Part shown: in pieces, positions 6,031 through 13,207 of the stretch
Layout of the letters: each line of letters starts with the position of its first letter
Numbering within the stretch: the first letter of the stretch is position 1
Assembly (NCBI GenBank): GCA_017501175.1
Contig: JAFVXK010000015.1
Coordinates: forward strand, 1-29,538
DNA from: Clostridia bacterium
GTDB taxonomy: Bacteria > Bacillota_A > Clostridia > Oscillospirales > CAG-272
Reading direction: 5' to 3'
Length of the DNA: 29,538 nt
Notes under the pieces: model-generated
Seen by the model: the letters and a program-made list of their open reading frames with translations, nothing else
Database searches by the model: none
What the model was told of the DNA's origin: nothing
Position numbers and translations under genes: made by a program

Positions 6031-6693
6031 TTATCTTCTTTTAACCACGTTATCGGGGGATTTTACGATGCAGTCCTCGGGGTAAACTCCGCGAAGGGCG
6101 CAGAGGGGATAGACCGAGGTGTTTTTACCTATCACCGTGCCGGGATTGAGCACGCAACCGCAGCCGACGTCGGCGTGGTCGCCGAGGATTGCTCCGACCT
6201 TTCTGAGCCCTGTTTCATACTCGGTGTCACCGTGAATTACGACTGCTTTGCCGTCGCTCTTTAAGTTTGAGCATATTGAGCCCGCGCCCATATGGGCAAA
6301 GTTGCCGAGAACAGAGTCGCCGACGTAGTTATAGTGCGGCGTCTGCACCTTATCGAGCAGGACGCAGTTTTTTAACTCCGAGGAATTTCCTATCACGCAA
6401 TTCTCTCCCGTGATGACGTTTCCGCGCAGAAATGCTCCGGGACGGATTTCGGTACCGCTACCGATAATCGCGGGTGGAAGTATGGTTGCCGTCGGGTAGA
6501 TGGTAACGTCGCGTCCGACCCACACGCCCTCGGATATTTCGGTAAAGCCGTCAAGCCCCGACGCGATAAGCGCGCTCATATATTCCTTGATTTTCGGGAG
6601 AATTTCCCACGGGTACTCCGAGTCCTCGAAAAGCGCTTTAAGATAGGGCGTGTTGCACTCGAAGAGCTCCGCCGTTTTAACCTTCTTAATCAA
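6031..6693 (-). CDS. GlmU C-terminal-like left-handed beta-helix acetyltransferase
   Basis: A 220-residue protein with a short N-terminal helical region (1-50) and then a left-handed beta-helix built from hexapeptide repeats (about 55-215), such as VWVGRDVTIYPTATI, IIGSGTEIRPGAFL and VIGKNTSVYP. The segment PHYNYVGDSVLG and AHMGAGSICSN aligns with the acetyltransferase part of GlmU (HLSYVGDA and NIGAGTITCNYDG), so glucosamine-1-phosphate N-acetyltransfer is the likely activity. The uridylyltransferase half of GlmU is absent. The start is TTG at 6693, overlapping the stop of the upstream glmM fusion by eight bases, with a GAGAGG-type site upstream. Coupled translation with GlmM fits consecutive steps of UDP-GlcNAc synthesis; the uridylyl step would have to come from elsewhere. 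Other sugar-nucleotide acetyltransferases remain possible. Confidence 0.82.
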   Translation of the reverse strand: MIKKVKTAELFECNTPYLKALFEDSEYPWEILPKIKEYMSALIASGLDGFTEISEGVWVGRDVTIYPTATILPPAIIGSGTEIRPGAFLRGNVITGENCVIGNSSELKNCVLLDKVQTPHYNYVGDSVLGNFAHMGAGSICSNLKSDGKAVVIHGDTEYETGLRKVGAILGDHADVGCGCVLNPGTVIGKNTSVYPLCALRGVYPEDCIVKSPDNVVKRR

Positions 6694-8296
6694 CCTTGTG
6701 TCCTCTCTCTATTATAACGCTCAAAATTTCATCGATATACTCGTCGCAAAGCTCCTTGGTTTCCGCCTCGACCATAACGCGAATTACGGGCTCTGTTCCG
6801 CTCTTGCGGAGGAGGGCTCTGCCTCTGCCGTCTATCTTTGCCTCTACCGCTTTGAGCGCCTCGGCTACCTTTTCGTCGGCGATAACGGCGTCCTTATCCT
6901 TTACTCTGACGTTCTTCATATCCTGCGGATAAAGCATAAGTCCCTCGCAAAGCTTCGAGAGGGTGGACTTGGTGTCGCACATTTCCTCGGCAAGCATAAT
7001 AGCCGTGAGAAGTCCGTCACCTGTGGTCGCGTACTTTTTAAGGACTATATGTCCCGACTGCTCGCCGCCGATGGAGAAATCGTTTTTCTGCATACACTCA
7101 TAGACGTACTTATCGCCGACAGGAGTTTCGGCACACTTAATGCCGATTTTCTTCAGCGAGTCAAAAAAGCCGCTGTTTGACATAACGGTTGCGACGACGG
7201 TATTTCCGCTGAGCATTCCGCGGGATTTGAGGCGCTTTGCGAGAATGTACATAATCGCATCACCGTCAACTATCTCTCCATTTTCATCTACCGCGATACA
7301 TCTGTCAGCGTCGCCGTCAAAGGCAAAGCCAACGTCGAGATGCTGCTCTTTTACGAGCTTACAAAGCCTATCTATATGCGTTGAGCCGCAGTTCTCGTTT
7401 ACGTTAAGTCCGTCGGGCTCAGCTCCCATAACGACGGTCTGCGCGCCGAGAGCGCTGAATACTGCATTTGAAATCATCCAGGACGCGCCGTTTGCATAGT
7501 CGATACCGATGCGGAGCTTCTTGTAGGAGTGAGAGGCAAGTGAAATGAGGTACGCCATATATCTGTTTCTGCCTGCTACGTAGTCAACGATACAGCCGAT
7601 GCGCTCCTTTTGCGCGAGGGGAATGTCGTCGCCCGTAACTCCGAGAGAAGCCAAATCTCCGTCGAGGTAGCTCTCGATAAGAGAGGTGGTTTGGTCGTCG
7701 AGCTTTTCGCCAAATCTGTTTATTACCTTAATTCCGTTGTCGTAGAAGGGGTTATGCGATGCGGTTATCATTATTCCGCAGTCAAACTCGTCCTGTCTTG
7801 TAACGTAGGAAACGCTCGGGGTGGTAGTAACGTGGAGCATATAAGCGTCAGCGCCCGAGGCGGTGATACCCGCAACTATTGAATACTCCAGCATATAGCT
7901 CGACCTTCTCGTGTCCTTGCCTATGACTATGCGAGGACGGTAGCCCGGCTTCTTCACTCCCGAGAGGGAGGATGCAAAGTACCAGCCGAGAAATCTTCCG
8001 ACCTTGTATGCGTGCATAGAGGTAAGTCCCACGTTTGCCTCGCCTCTGAAGCCGTCAGTACCAAAATACTTATTCTTTTTGCCGACGTTGCCGATAGACA
8101 CGCTGTCTAAAAGAAGCTCGTCACAGGAAAGCTTGAATAGCTGGCAGAGCATAAGTATCTTGTCAAGCTGGGGCTGTGCCTGATTCATTTCCCATTTCGA
8201 AACCGACTGTCTTGATACGACGAGTCTTTCGGCAAGCTCCTCCTGAGTCATATTAACAGCAGAGCGAAGCTGTGTAATCTTTTCGCCAAGAGTCAT
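6686..8296 (-). CDS. glmM: Phosphoglucosamine mutase GlmM with an N-terminal XRE DNA-binding domain
   Basis: A 536-residue fusion in one uninterrupted frame. Residues 1-64 are a Cro/C1-type helix-turn-helix (IKE-like start, then MTQEELAERLVVSRQSVSKWE, listed in two parts: MTQEELAERL and VVSRQSVSKWE). After a ten-residue linker, residues 75-536 form an alpha-D-phosphohexomutase starting at KYFGTDGFRG. Key sites are intact: phosphoserine Ser180 in TASHNP, the metal loop DGDADR at 327-332, GEQSGH, and the phosphate-binding RKSGTEP at 497-503. The enzyme turns glucosamine-6-phosphate into glucosamine-1-phosphate for UDP-GlcNAc. The start has a GAGGG site eight bases upstream, and a good promoter lies at 8371-8399. 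GlmM normally starts near KYFGTDG, so about 70 residues are extra. A self-regulating enzyme or regulator sensing amino-sugar phosphate is inference. Confidence 0.92.
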   Translation of the reverse strand: MTLGEKITQLRSAVNMTQEELAERLVVSRQSVSKWEMNQAQPQLDKILMLCQLFKLSCDELLLDSVSIGNVGKKNKYFGTDGFRGEANVGLTSMHAYKVGRFLGWYFASSLSGVKKPGYRPRIVIGKDTRRSSYMLEYSIVAGITASGADAYMLHVTTTPSVSYVTRQDEFDCGIMITASHNPFYDNGIKVINRFGEKLDDQTTSLIESYLDGDLASLGVTGDDIPLAQKERIGCIVDYVAGRNRYMAYLISLASHSYKKLRIGIDYANGASWMISNAVFSALGAQTVVMGAEPDGLNVNENCGSTHIDRLCKLVKEQHLDVGFAFDGDADRCIAVDENGEIVDGDAIMYILAKRLKSRGMLSGNTVVATVMSNSGFFDSLKKIGIKCAETPVGDKYVYECMQKNDFSIGGEQSGHIVLKKYATTGDGLLTAIMLAEEMCDTKSTLSKLCEGLMLYPQDMKNVRVKDKDAVIADEKVAEALKAVEAKIDGRGRALLRKSGTEPVIRVMVEAETKELCDEYIDEILSVIIERGHKVD

Positions 8297-8370
8297 TTTT
8301 ATACCCTCACTTTAGATTTTTTAGGTGTATAATATATAAGTATGCAAAAATTTACCAATATACTACATAT

Positions 8371-8399
8371 ATAATAACAGAAAAACATTCCTGCGTCAA
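8371..8399 (-). promoter_or_regulatory. Promoter of the HTH-glmM operon
   Basis: On the minus strand there is TTGACG (8399-8394), a 17-nt spacer, then TATTAT (8376-8371). It gives a leader of about 65 nt before the start codon. The leader is AT-rich (8297-8370) and could hold an operator for the fused DNA-binding domain; I see no clean palindrome in it. Confidence 0.75.
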
Positions 8400-8497
8400 G
8401 CAACTTTAAATTGAATTTTACGCAACTGCCGGTTGCTAAAACGAAAATATTATCGAATTTTCTGTTATATTGAGAGAAAAACAAAGAATTTTGGCAA

Positions 8498-8513
8498 CCT
8501 TTGTTAACAAAGG
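8498..8513. promoter_or_regulatory. Perfect 16-bp palindrome, possible operator
   Basis: CCTTTGTTAACAAAGG is a perfect inverted repeat about 100 bp upstream of the glmM promoter and just past the end of the DUF11 gene. A dyad of this type could bind a dimeric regulator, or it could be part of the transcription stop of the DUF11 gene. Confidence 0.4.
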
Positions 8514-8517
8514 AAAC

Positions 8518-8543
8518 CGCGGAATCCGCAGGCGGATTCCGCG
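8518..8543 (-). terminator. Terminator hairpin of the DUF11 gene
   Basis: CGCGGAATCC and GGATTCCGCG surround GCAGGC; the whole 26 bases are almost a perfect palindrome. On the minus strand it is followed by a moderately T-rich run (GGTTTCCTTTGTT). It lies 48 bases after the DUF11 gene stop. Confidence 0.7.
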
Positions 8544-8590
8544 ATAGATTGGTCGGGGGCGCGAAGGGCTTTTAATTGAGCCCGCTGACG

Positions 8591-9451
8591 TCAGACTGTA
8601 CCGCTGACGGTGAGAAGCGAGCTTCCGGGCGTTGTTGTTATAACGCCTGTTTCGGTATTCTGCGAGAATACTGCCGCGGGTATGGTTATCACGCCGGGGA
8701 GTGTAGCGAACTCGCCCGTTGCTTCGTCGTAGGTGTAGTCCGTGCCCTCGGTGAGCTCGGTGCCGTTAAAGGTAACGGTAATGTTTGAAAGGGCGGGGAC
8801 GAAGGTATCGCTGACTACCACGCCGTCGGTAGCGACAACTGCGCGGTTACCGGCATTCTGCAAAACGAAGCTGTAATTGACCTCTTCGCAGCTTGCAACG
8901 GTGTCGGGGCAGATGCTCTTTGCGATAGAAAGAGCGGTAAATTCCTCAACGGGAACGGTTGCGCTTGCCTCTATGGGCCCTTCTACGCAGGGAAGCGTCG
9001 AGGTTGCGCTGACGGTGTTGTTGATAGACGAGCCCTCGCCAAGAGGTGCGTAGGCGTTTGTTCTTGCTTCGTAGAGAAGAAGAGCGTTAGCGCCTGCGGG
9101 GATATTGATACCGCTGAAGACGAGAGGGGGTCCTGGCACAACTGTGGGAGCCGGGGCAAGCACGCCGTTGATATAAAGCCTCGCCGAGCCGTCGATATAG
9201 TCGAGGGGAACGACGGTGCTATCGCCGACGGTATATGCGCCGAGGTCGTCGGTGAGGGTTATATCGGTTATGGGCGACGTGCCGCCGTTAACTATGCTTA
9301 CAGCGTACACAACACCGTCCGACGCGCCGTAATTTTCTGAAATCGCTGTCTTTGTGACGGCGAGGGTGTCAATTACCTCTCCTGCTGTCACGTTGGAGTT
9401 TGTGACGTAGCCGTTGAAGGATATAGACGCCTGATTGAAAAAGGTTGCCAT
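8591..9451 (-). CDS. DUF11-repeat protein without signal peptide
   Basis: A 286-residue, Thr/Val/Asn-rich, Lys-poor beta protein that belongs to a clostridial family opening MATFFNQA-[ST]-[IL]-S. It has an N-terminal unit (about 20-155) with VYAVSIVNGGTSPITDITLTDDL, and a second (about 165-286) with VNYSFVLQNAGNRAVV and VVVSDTF. Both are DUF11-type repeats: an IVNxG or QNxG strand followed by xVxDxL/F. Such repeats build stalks on cell or spore surfaces. There is no signal peptide, LPXTG or membrane segment, so if it reaches a surface it may do so as a mother-cell spore protein; this is inference, supported only by the nearby cotJ genes. The ATG follows an excellent AAGGAGA site. It lies behind the YhaN-like gene but a strong terminator separates them. 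Confidence 0.82.
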   Translation of the reverse strand: MATFFNQASISFNGYVTNSNVTAGEVIDTLAVTKTAISENYGASDGVVYAVSIVNGGTSPITDITLTDDLGAYTVGDSTVVPLDYIDGSARLYINGVLAPAPTVVPGPPLVFSGINIPAGANALLLYEARTNAYAPLGEGSSINNTVSATSTLPCVEGPIEASATVPVEEFTALSIAKSICPDTVASCEEVNYSFVLQNAGNRAVVATDGVVVSDTFVPALSNITVTFNGTELTEGTDYTYDEATGEFATLPGVITIPAAVFSQNTETGVITTTPGSSLLTVSGTV

Positions 9452-9475
9452 TTTTATCTCCTTGCATTTAAAAAA

Positions 9476-9503
9476 ATACCGTAGGATTTTCGTCCTACGG
9501 TAT
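9476..9503 (-). terminator. Terminator of the YhaO/YhaN operon
   Basis: An 11-bp stem, ATACCGTAGGA (9476-9486) with TCCTACGGTAT (9493-9503). On the minus strand it is followed by TTTTTTT, a textbook rho-independent terminator. It separates the ATPase gene from the DUF11 gene. A TATAAT string at 9510-9505 (minus) lacks a -35 partner. Confidence 0.9.
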
Positions 9504-9514
9504 CATTATATGCG

Positions 9515-11941
9515 TCAGGCAAGCTCTCGGCTCTTGTGACAGGTGAAATATATAATCTGCCTTTTTTTAGACAGCTCCAAAAGGAGCTTTTTTGCCGTTT
9601 CAACTCTTCGGTCATCAAGAGATGAGAAGGGGTCGTCGAAAATAAGCGGGGGCAAATCGCCGTCGTAGAGCGCGTCCGAGAGCGCAAGTCTTGTAGCCAG
9701 AGCGTAGAGCTCACGCGTGCCCTTGCTGTATGCCGCGTGCTGATGAGTAGCGCCGCTCTCGGTCACTGACAGCGAGAACGAGGTGTCTAGCGAAAACTCA
9801 CGAGCATCGTCTGCGCCGTCTATGATGCTTCTGTATTTTTCGAAGCCGTCCCGTGTTTTGCCGAGATATTTCGCGGTCATAAGGTCCTTTGCTTCGGAAA
9901 GAAGGCTCTTGGTTTTCCTTATTATTTCGAGCTTGTGCTCTGCGTCTGCCAGTGCCGATTTCAGCTCGCCCTGCCTTGCCGTAAGCTCGTAGCCTCGCTC
10001 TATGCGCTCTGCGTAATCGGCGATTTTGGTTTCGGCAAGAGTGATTTCACGCCGCTTTGCATTTAGAAGAAGCGAGCACTCGTTAAGGCTTGTTTCAACC
10101 GAGGTAAGCTTTTCGGGGTTGAATACCTCGGAGCTGTCGCCAATGCCGTAGCGTGCTTTGAGCTCAAGGCACTCGTCCTCGAGCTTTGCCGAGGACAGCA
10201 CGAGATAATTATACTCGGTAAGCAGTTTTTTAAGCTCGTCAAACGGCTCGTCGCCCGTAACGGCAAAGCGGGATATGAAGGCGCGGGCTTCCTCTTTCAG
10301 CAGTGACGCTCGCTTCAGCGCGCTTTGCTTGCTCAGGCTTGCGCTTTCGGCGCTTATCTGCATTTTATAGAAGGTAAGATAGCTTTCCTTTGTAAGACTT
10401 ACGGCTTTTTCGAGGTCGTCCGAAAGCGACGAGCCCGTCCTGACGAGAAATTCCTCGACAGCTTTTCGGGTGTTGTAAATTTCCTCGGAGAGCCTTTTTC
10501 TCTCCTCTCCGGTGCGCTCTGCTTCGCTTATCTCCAGCTCGCAGTCGGAAAGAGCTTCAAGCAAGAATTCAAGATAGGCTGTAAGCTCCGTGCCGCGTGG
10601 CTGAGGCTCGTCCGAAAGTCCCGAAAGAAAGGTGGAAATATCCGCTTTGCGTCTTTTTCCTGCAACAAGGGCGGAAACCAGAATGACAGCGCCAAGCGCG
10701 GTGCACACTATACCGAGAGGAAGGAAAAGGGCGAGCAGTGCCAATCCGCATAAAAGCATCGCCGCGGCAATTATTAGGGGGACGGCAGAACTTTTCTTCG
10801 CCTTCCTTGCCGTAGCCTCGAGCTCCGCCCTCGACGGTGTCCTTTTTGCGAAATATTTCGACACGGGTGGCTCGTTCTTTGGGAGCGATGACAATTTTTC
10901 TTCCATCTCGCACAGCCTTTTTGCCGATGCGTGTACAGCCTCGATTTCGGACAGGTCGGTTTTACCGAGAAACCTTGCCGAAAGCTCTGCGTATTCTTGG
11001 TTTTCCCCTGAAAGCGCGGCTGTTTTTTCGAGCTCCTCGGCATCGCGGAGCTTGTAGCGCGCGGTGTCTATGTCCTCTGCGGTGGGGACGGTGTCGCCGA
11101 AAACAGCCTTCAGCTCGTTAAGACGCGCCTTTTCCCTTGAAAGAGCCTCGAGCTTTGCGCCGTATTGCTCGGTGAGCGCCGACCTTGATTTCAAGGTGCG
11201 AAGTCCGTCAAGCTCGCCTTCAAGCGCTGCAATTTTTGCTTCAAGCGCGGTTTTTTCTTCTATTTGAGAGGCAAGGCTCTTTTCGGCTGCGAGCGCTTCC
11301 TCACGGATACGCTCGGTGTCGGCTATTTCGAGCTCCAAGCTCGATATTTTTTTCTTTATTTCTCCGATTTCGCCCTTGTCGCCGCTTTTGTAGTAGAATT
11401 TTCTTTTTTCTTCAAGCAGCGAAAGAGCCTTGTCAAGACCGCCGATGTCACCGTCGCAGTCCGAGAGGTCGGAGAGCTTTGCCGAGATTGATTTGTTGTC
11501 GTTTTTGCCCCACAGATTACGCTCGGAGAGGAATATCGTGCGCTCAAAGCCGTCGCGGTCTATTCCGAGCGCATCAGTACCGAAATCAGAGCTGAAATCG
11601 GCTGACGGCTTTCCTGTATCAAGGTCGTAAAGAGCAAAGCTGTCCTCGCTTTCCTTAGCGCCAAAGCTTCGCTCAATTCGGTAGCGGTGTCCCCGAACCG
11701 AAAGCGAGAGATATCCGCCGCAGCGTCCGCCCTGCCAGGGCAGATAATGCTTTCTGTCGTTTTCGTCAAGCCCCTGCTTTTTCGTGCCCTCCATACCGTA
11801 GAGCATACATTTTATAAATACGCTGAGCGTGGTTTTACCGTATCCGTTGTCGGCGAGAATGGAGTTTACCCCATCGTTAAAGGTGTATCGGAATGCGTGA
11901 AGCCTACCGAAGTTTTCAATATAACATTCAATGAATTTCAA
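9515..11941 (-). CDS. YhaN/SbcC-like AAA ATPase with two central membrane segments
   Basis: An 808-residue protein of the SMC-like ABC ATPase class. The N-terminal lobe carries Walker A as ADNGYGKTTL (residues 30-39). Long coiled coils (about 170-350 and 430-690) surround two adjacent hydrophobic segments (about 386-408 and 409-427). The C-terminal lobe has the signature YSKGTRELYAL (from 738) and Walker B IFDDPF (767-772) followed by SSLDD. Central membrane helices instead of a zinc hook are characteristic of the YhaN group in Firmicutes, which places the complex at the membrane. With the neighbouring nuclease it should form an SbcCD-like DNA-end-processing machine. The start is TTG, two bases after the upstream stop, with GGGGGAG nine bases before it. 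Function by homology, not proven here. Confidence 0.88.
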   Translation of the reverse strand: MKFIECYIENFGRLHAFRYTFNDGVNSILADNGYGKTTLSVFIKCMLYGMEGTKKQGLDENDRKHYLPWQGGRCGGYLSLSVRGHRYRIERSFGAKESEDSFALYDLDTGKPSADFSSDFGTDALGIDRDGFERTIFLSERNLWGKNDNKSISAKLSDLSDCDGDIGGLDKALSLLEEKRKFYYKSGDKGEIGEIKKKISSLELEIADTERIREEALAAEKSLASQIEEKTALEAKIAALEGELDGLRTLKSRSALTEQYGAKLEALSREKARLNELKAVFGDTVPTAEDIDTARYKLRDAEELEKTAALSGENQEYAELSARFLGKTDLSEIEAVHASAKRLCEMEEKLSSLPKNEPPVSKYFAKRTPSRAELEATARKAKKSSAVPLIIAAAMLLCGLALLALFLPLGIVCTALGAVILVSALVAGKRRKADISTFLSGLSDEPQPRGTELTAYLEFLLEALSDCELEISEAERTGEERKRLSEEIYNTRKAVEEFLVRTGSSLSDDLEKAVSLTKESYLTFYKMQISAESASLSKQSALKRASLLKEEARAFISRFAVTGDEPFDELKKLLTEYNYLVLSSAKLEDECLELKARYGIGDSSEVFNPEKLTSVETSLNECSLLLNAKRREITLAETKIADYAERIERGYELTARQGELKSALADAEHKLEIIRKTKSLLSEAKDLMTAKYLGKTRDGFEKYRSIIDGADDAREFSLDTSFSLSVTESGATHQHAAYSKGTRELYALATRLALSDALYDGDLPPLIFDDPFSSLDDRRVETAKKLLLELSKKRQIIYFTCHKSRELA

Positions 11942-11943
11942 GA

Positions 11944-13011
11944 TTAAAGCTCCCCCTCTCTGTAAAGAGCAGTAAGACCGCAGGCGATAATCTCTTCCTT
12001 GTCCGCGGCAGATATTTCGTCCTTGCTCATAACCAGTCTTATAAACTCACCCTTGAGGGTTTTATCCTTTTCGTAGTCGGACGCCGAGAGGCGAAGCCTC
12101 GTTTTGTCCTTTATCTCAAAGCAGTAATATCTGTCGCCGAACCGAGCTGAAAGAGCGGCTGTGTCGGGGCGGAAGTCAATACGGCGCTCGCCTGTAAGAA
12201 CTACTCGAACAAGGTCCGAGGGACGAACACCGACAAGCGCCGCTGAAACGGCGCACTCAACCGAATAGGTGCTGTCCTCACCCGTAATATCGACCTCGGC
12301 TTCAATGAGCAGCCTTTTAGCCGAGCGAATAAAGCTGTGCGAGATGCCTAGGTGGTCGGATACTGCAAGAGAGTAGCCCTTTTCACCGAGCTCGTCAAAG
12401 CCGCGTCCCTCGGGAGTGCCGCAATATACTGCCGTGCAACGCTCGTCTATTTTTTCTGCGGAGTAGGAGTGATAGTGTCCGAGCGCGAGATAGTCGATGC
12501 CACGTCCCGCGGCGTCGCGTCTGCCTATGACGCCGCCTCGGTCAGAGCGCTCGCGCAGCTCACCGTGAAGGACGACCACGTTTTTCCTGTCCTCTGCGAG
12601 TGAGAGTGTTTCGAACATATCGGGAGAGGTTTCGGTGCGTCCCGCTATAACGAGCTCCCCGGAGGAGAAGTAGGTCCACTCCTCGCCAAAGACGAAAAGG
12701 TTGTCGGGAAGCCTCTCGCCGCCACGGGTGAGGGCGTCAAGCTCGTGGTTTCCGGGAAGATAGAAAAATGAAATGGCGGAGTTTCCCTCTATTAATGAGA
12801 GAATACGGCGTCTTGCCGTCTTGGTTATTCTCTCTGTGTCAAAGAGGTCGCCTGCGATTATGAAAGCGCGCACACCGAGGCGATGAGCCTCGTCTATAAG
12901 CGTTGAAAAGGAAGAAAAAAGCTCGGCACGGCGCTCCCTGACCTTGTCGCTCGAAAGATGGGCGGTCAGGGGGGATTCTAGGTGAAGGTCTGACGTGTGC
13001 AGTATTTTCAT
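11944..13011 (-). CDS. YhaO/SbcD-like DNA repair exonuclease (metallophosphoesterase)
   Basis: A 355-residue calcineurin-like phosphoesterase. All metal-binding blocks of the Mre11/SbcD type are present: DLH at 8-10, GDLFD with Asp55, GNHE with Asn88-His89, LHGE with His149, and GHYH with His179 and His181. The C-terminal part (about 215-355) resembles the capping region of the YhaO group. It should cut DNA ends with Mn2+ in complex with the ATPase encoded directly downstream (two-base gap, coupled translation). The ATG has an AAGGAG site seven bases upstream. The transcript begins at a consensus promoter (13131-13159) and has a leader of about 110 nt with a small AGCGCG/CGCGCT hairpin (13057-13073). 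Confidence 0.9.
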   Translation of the reverse strand: MKILHTSDLHLESPLTAHLSSDKVRERRAELFSSFSTLIDEAHRLGVRAFIIAGDLFDTERITKTARRRILSLIEGNSAISFFYLPGNHELDALTRGGERLPDNLFVFGEEWTYFSSGELVIAGRTETSPDMFETLSLAEDRKNVVVLHGELRERSDRGGVIGRRDAAGRGIDYLALGHYHSYSAEKIDERCTAVYCGTPEGRGFDELGEKGYSLAVSDHLGISHSFIRSAKRLLIEAEVDITGEDSTYSVECAVSAALVGVRPSDLVRVVLTGERRIDFRPDTAALSARFGDRYYCFEIKDKTRLRLSASDYEKDKTLKGEFIRLVMSKDEISAADKEEIIACGLTALYREGEL

Positions 13012-13130
13012 ATCTACGCTCCTTGGTTGTTGCTTTTGGTGCAGGCTAAAAATCCAAGCGCGTGCTCCGCGCTCTGTAAAACGCCCGAATTTTTCTAAAG
13101 AAGCAGAAAAAACACTTCTTTACGCAAAAT

Positions 13131-13159
13131 ATTATACTATTTTTACTTGAAAATGTCAA
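13131..13159 (-). promoter_or_regulatory. Consensus promoter of the YhaO/YhaN operon
   Basis: On the minus strand there is a perfect TTGACA (13159-13154), a 17-nt spacer and a perfect TATAAT (13136-13131). It faces away from the kinase promoter at 13147-13175, and the two overlap physically. Confidence 0.88.
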
Positions 13160-13175
13160 TAAGATGTAATATAAT
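13147..13175 (+). promoter_or_regulatory. Promoter of the N-acetylhexosamine kinase-like gene
   Basis: TTGAAA (13147-13152), 17-nt spacer, TATAAT (13170-13175). The -10 is 32 bases before the ATG. Its -35 box sits one base from the opposing -35 of the yhaO-type promoter. Confidence 0.85.
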
Positions 13176-13207
13176 GGTAATGTAAAAATAGAGAGGCGAG
13201 GCGGAGA

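Noticed and set aside
9505..9510. TATAAT before the DUF11 gene as a full promoter
   Set aside because: No -35 at a suitable distance, and transcription from it would run straight into the 9476-9503 terminator.
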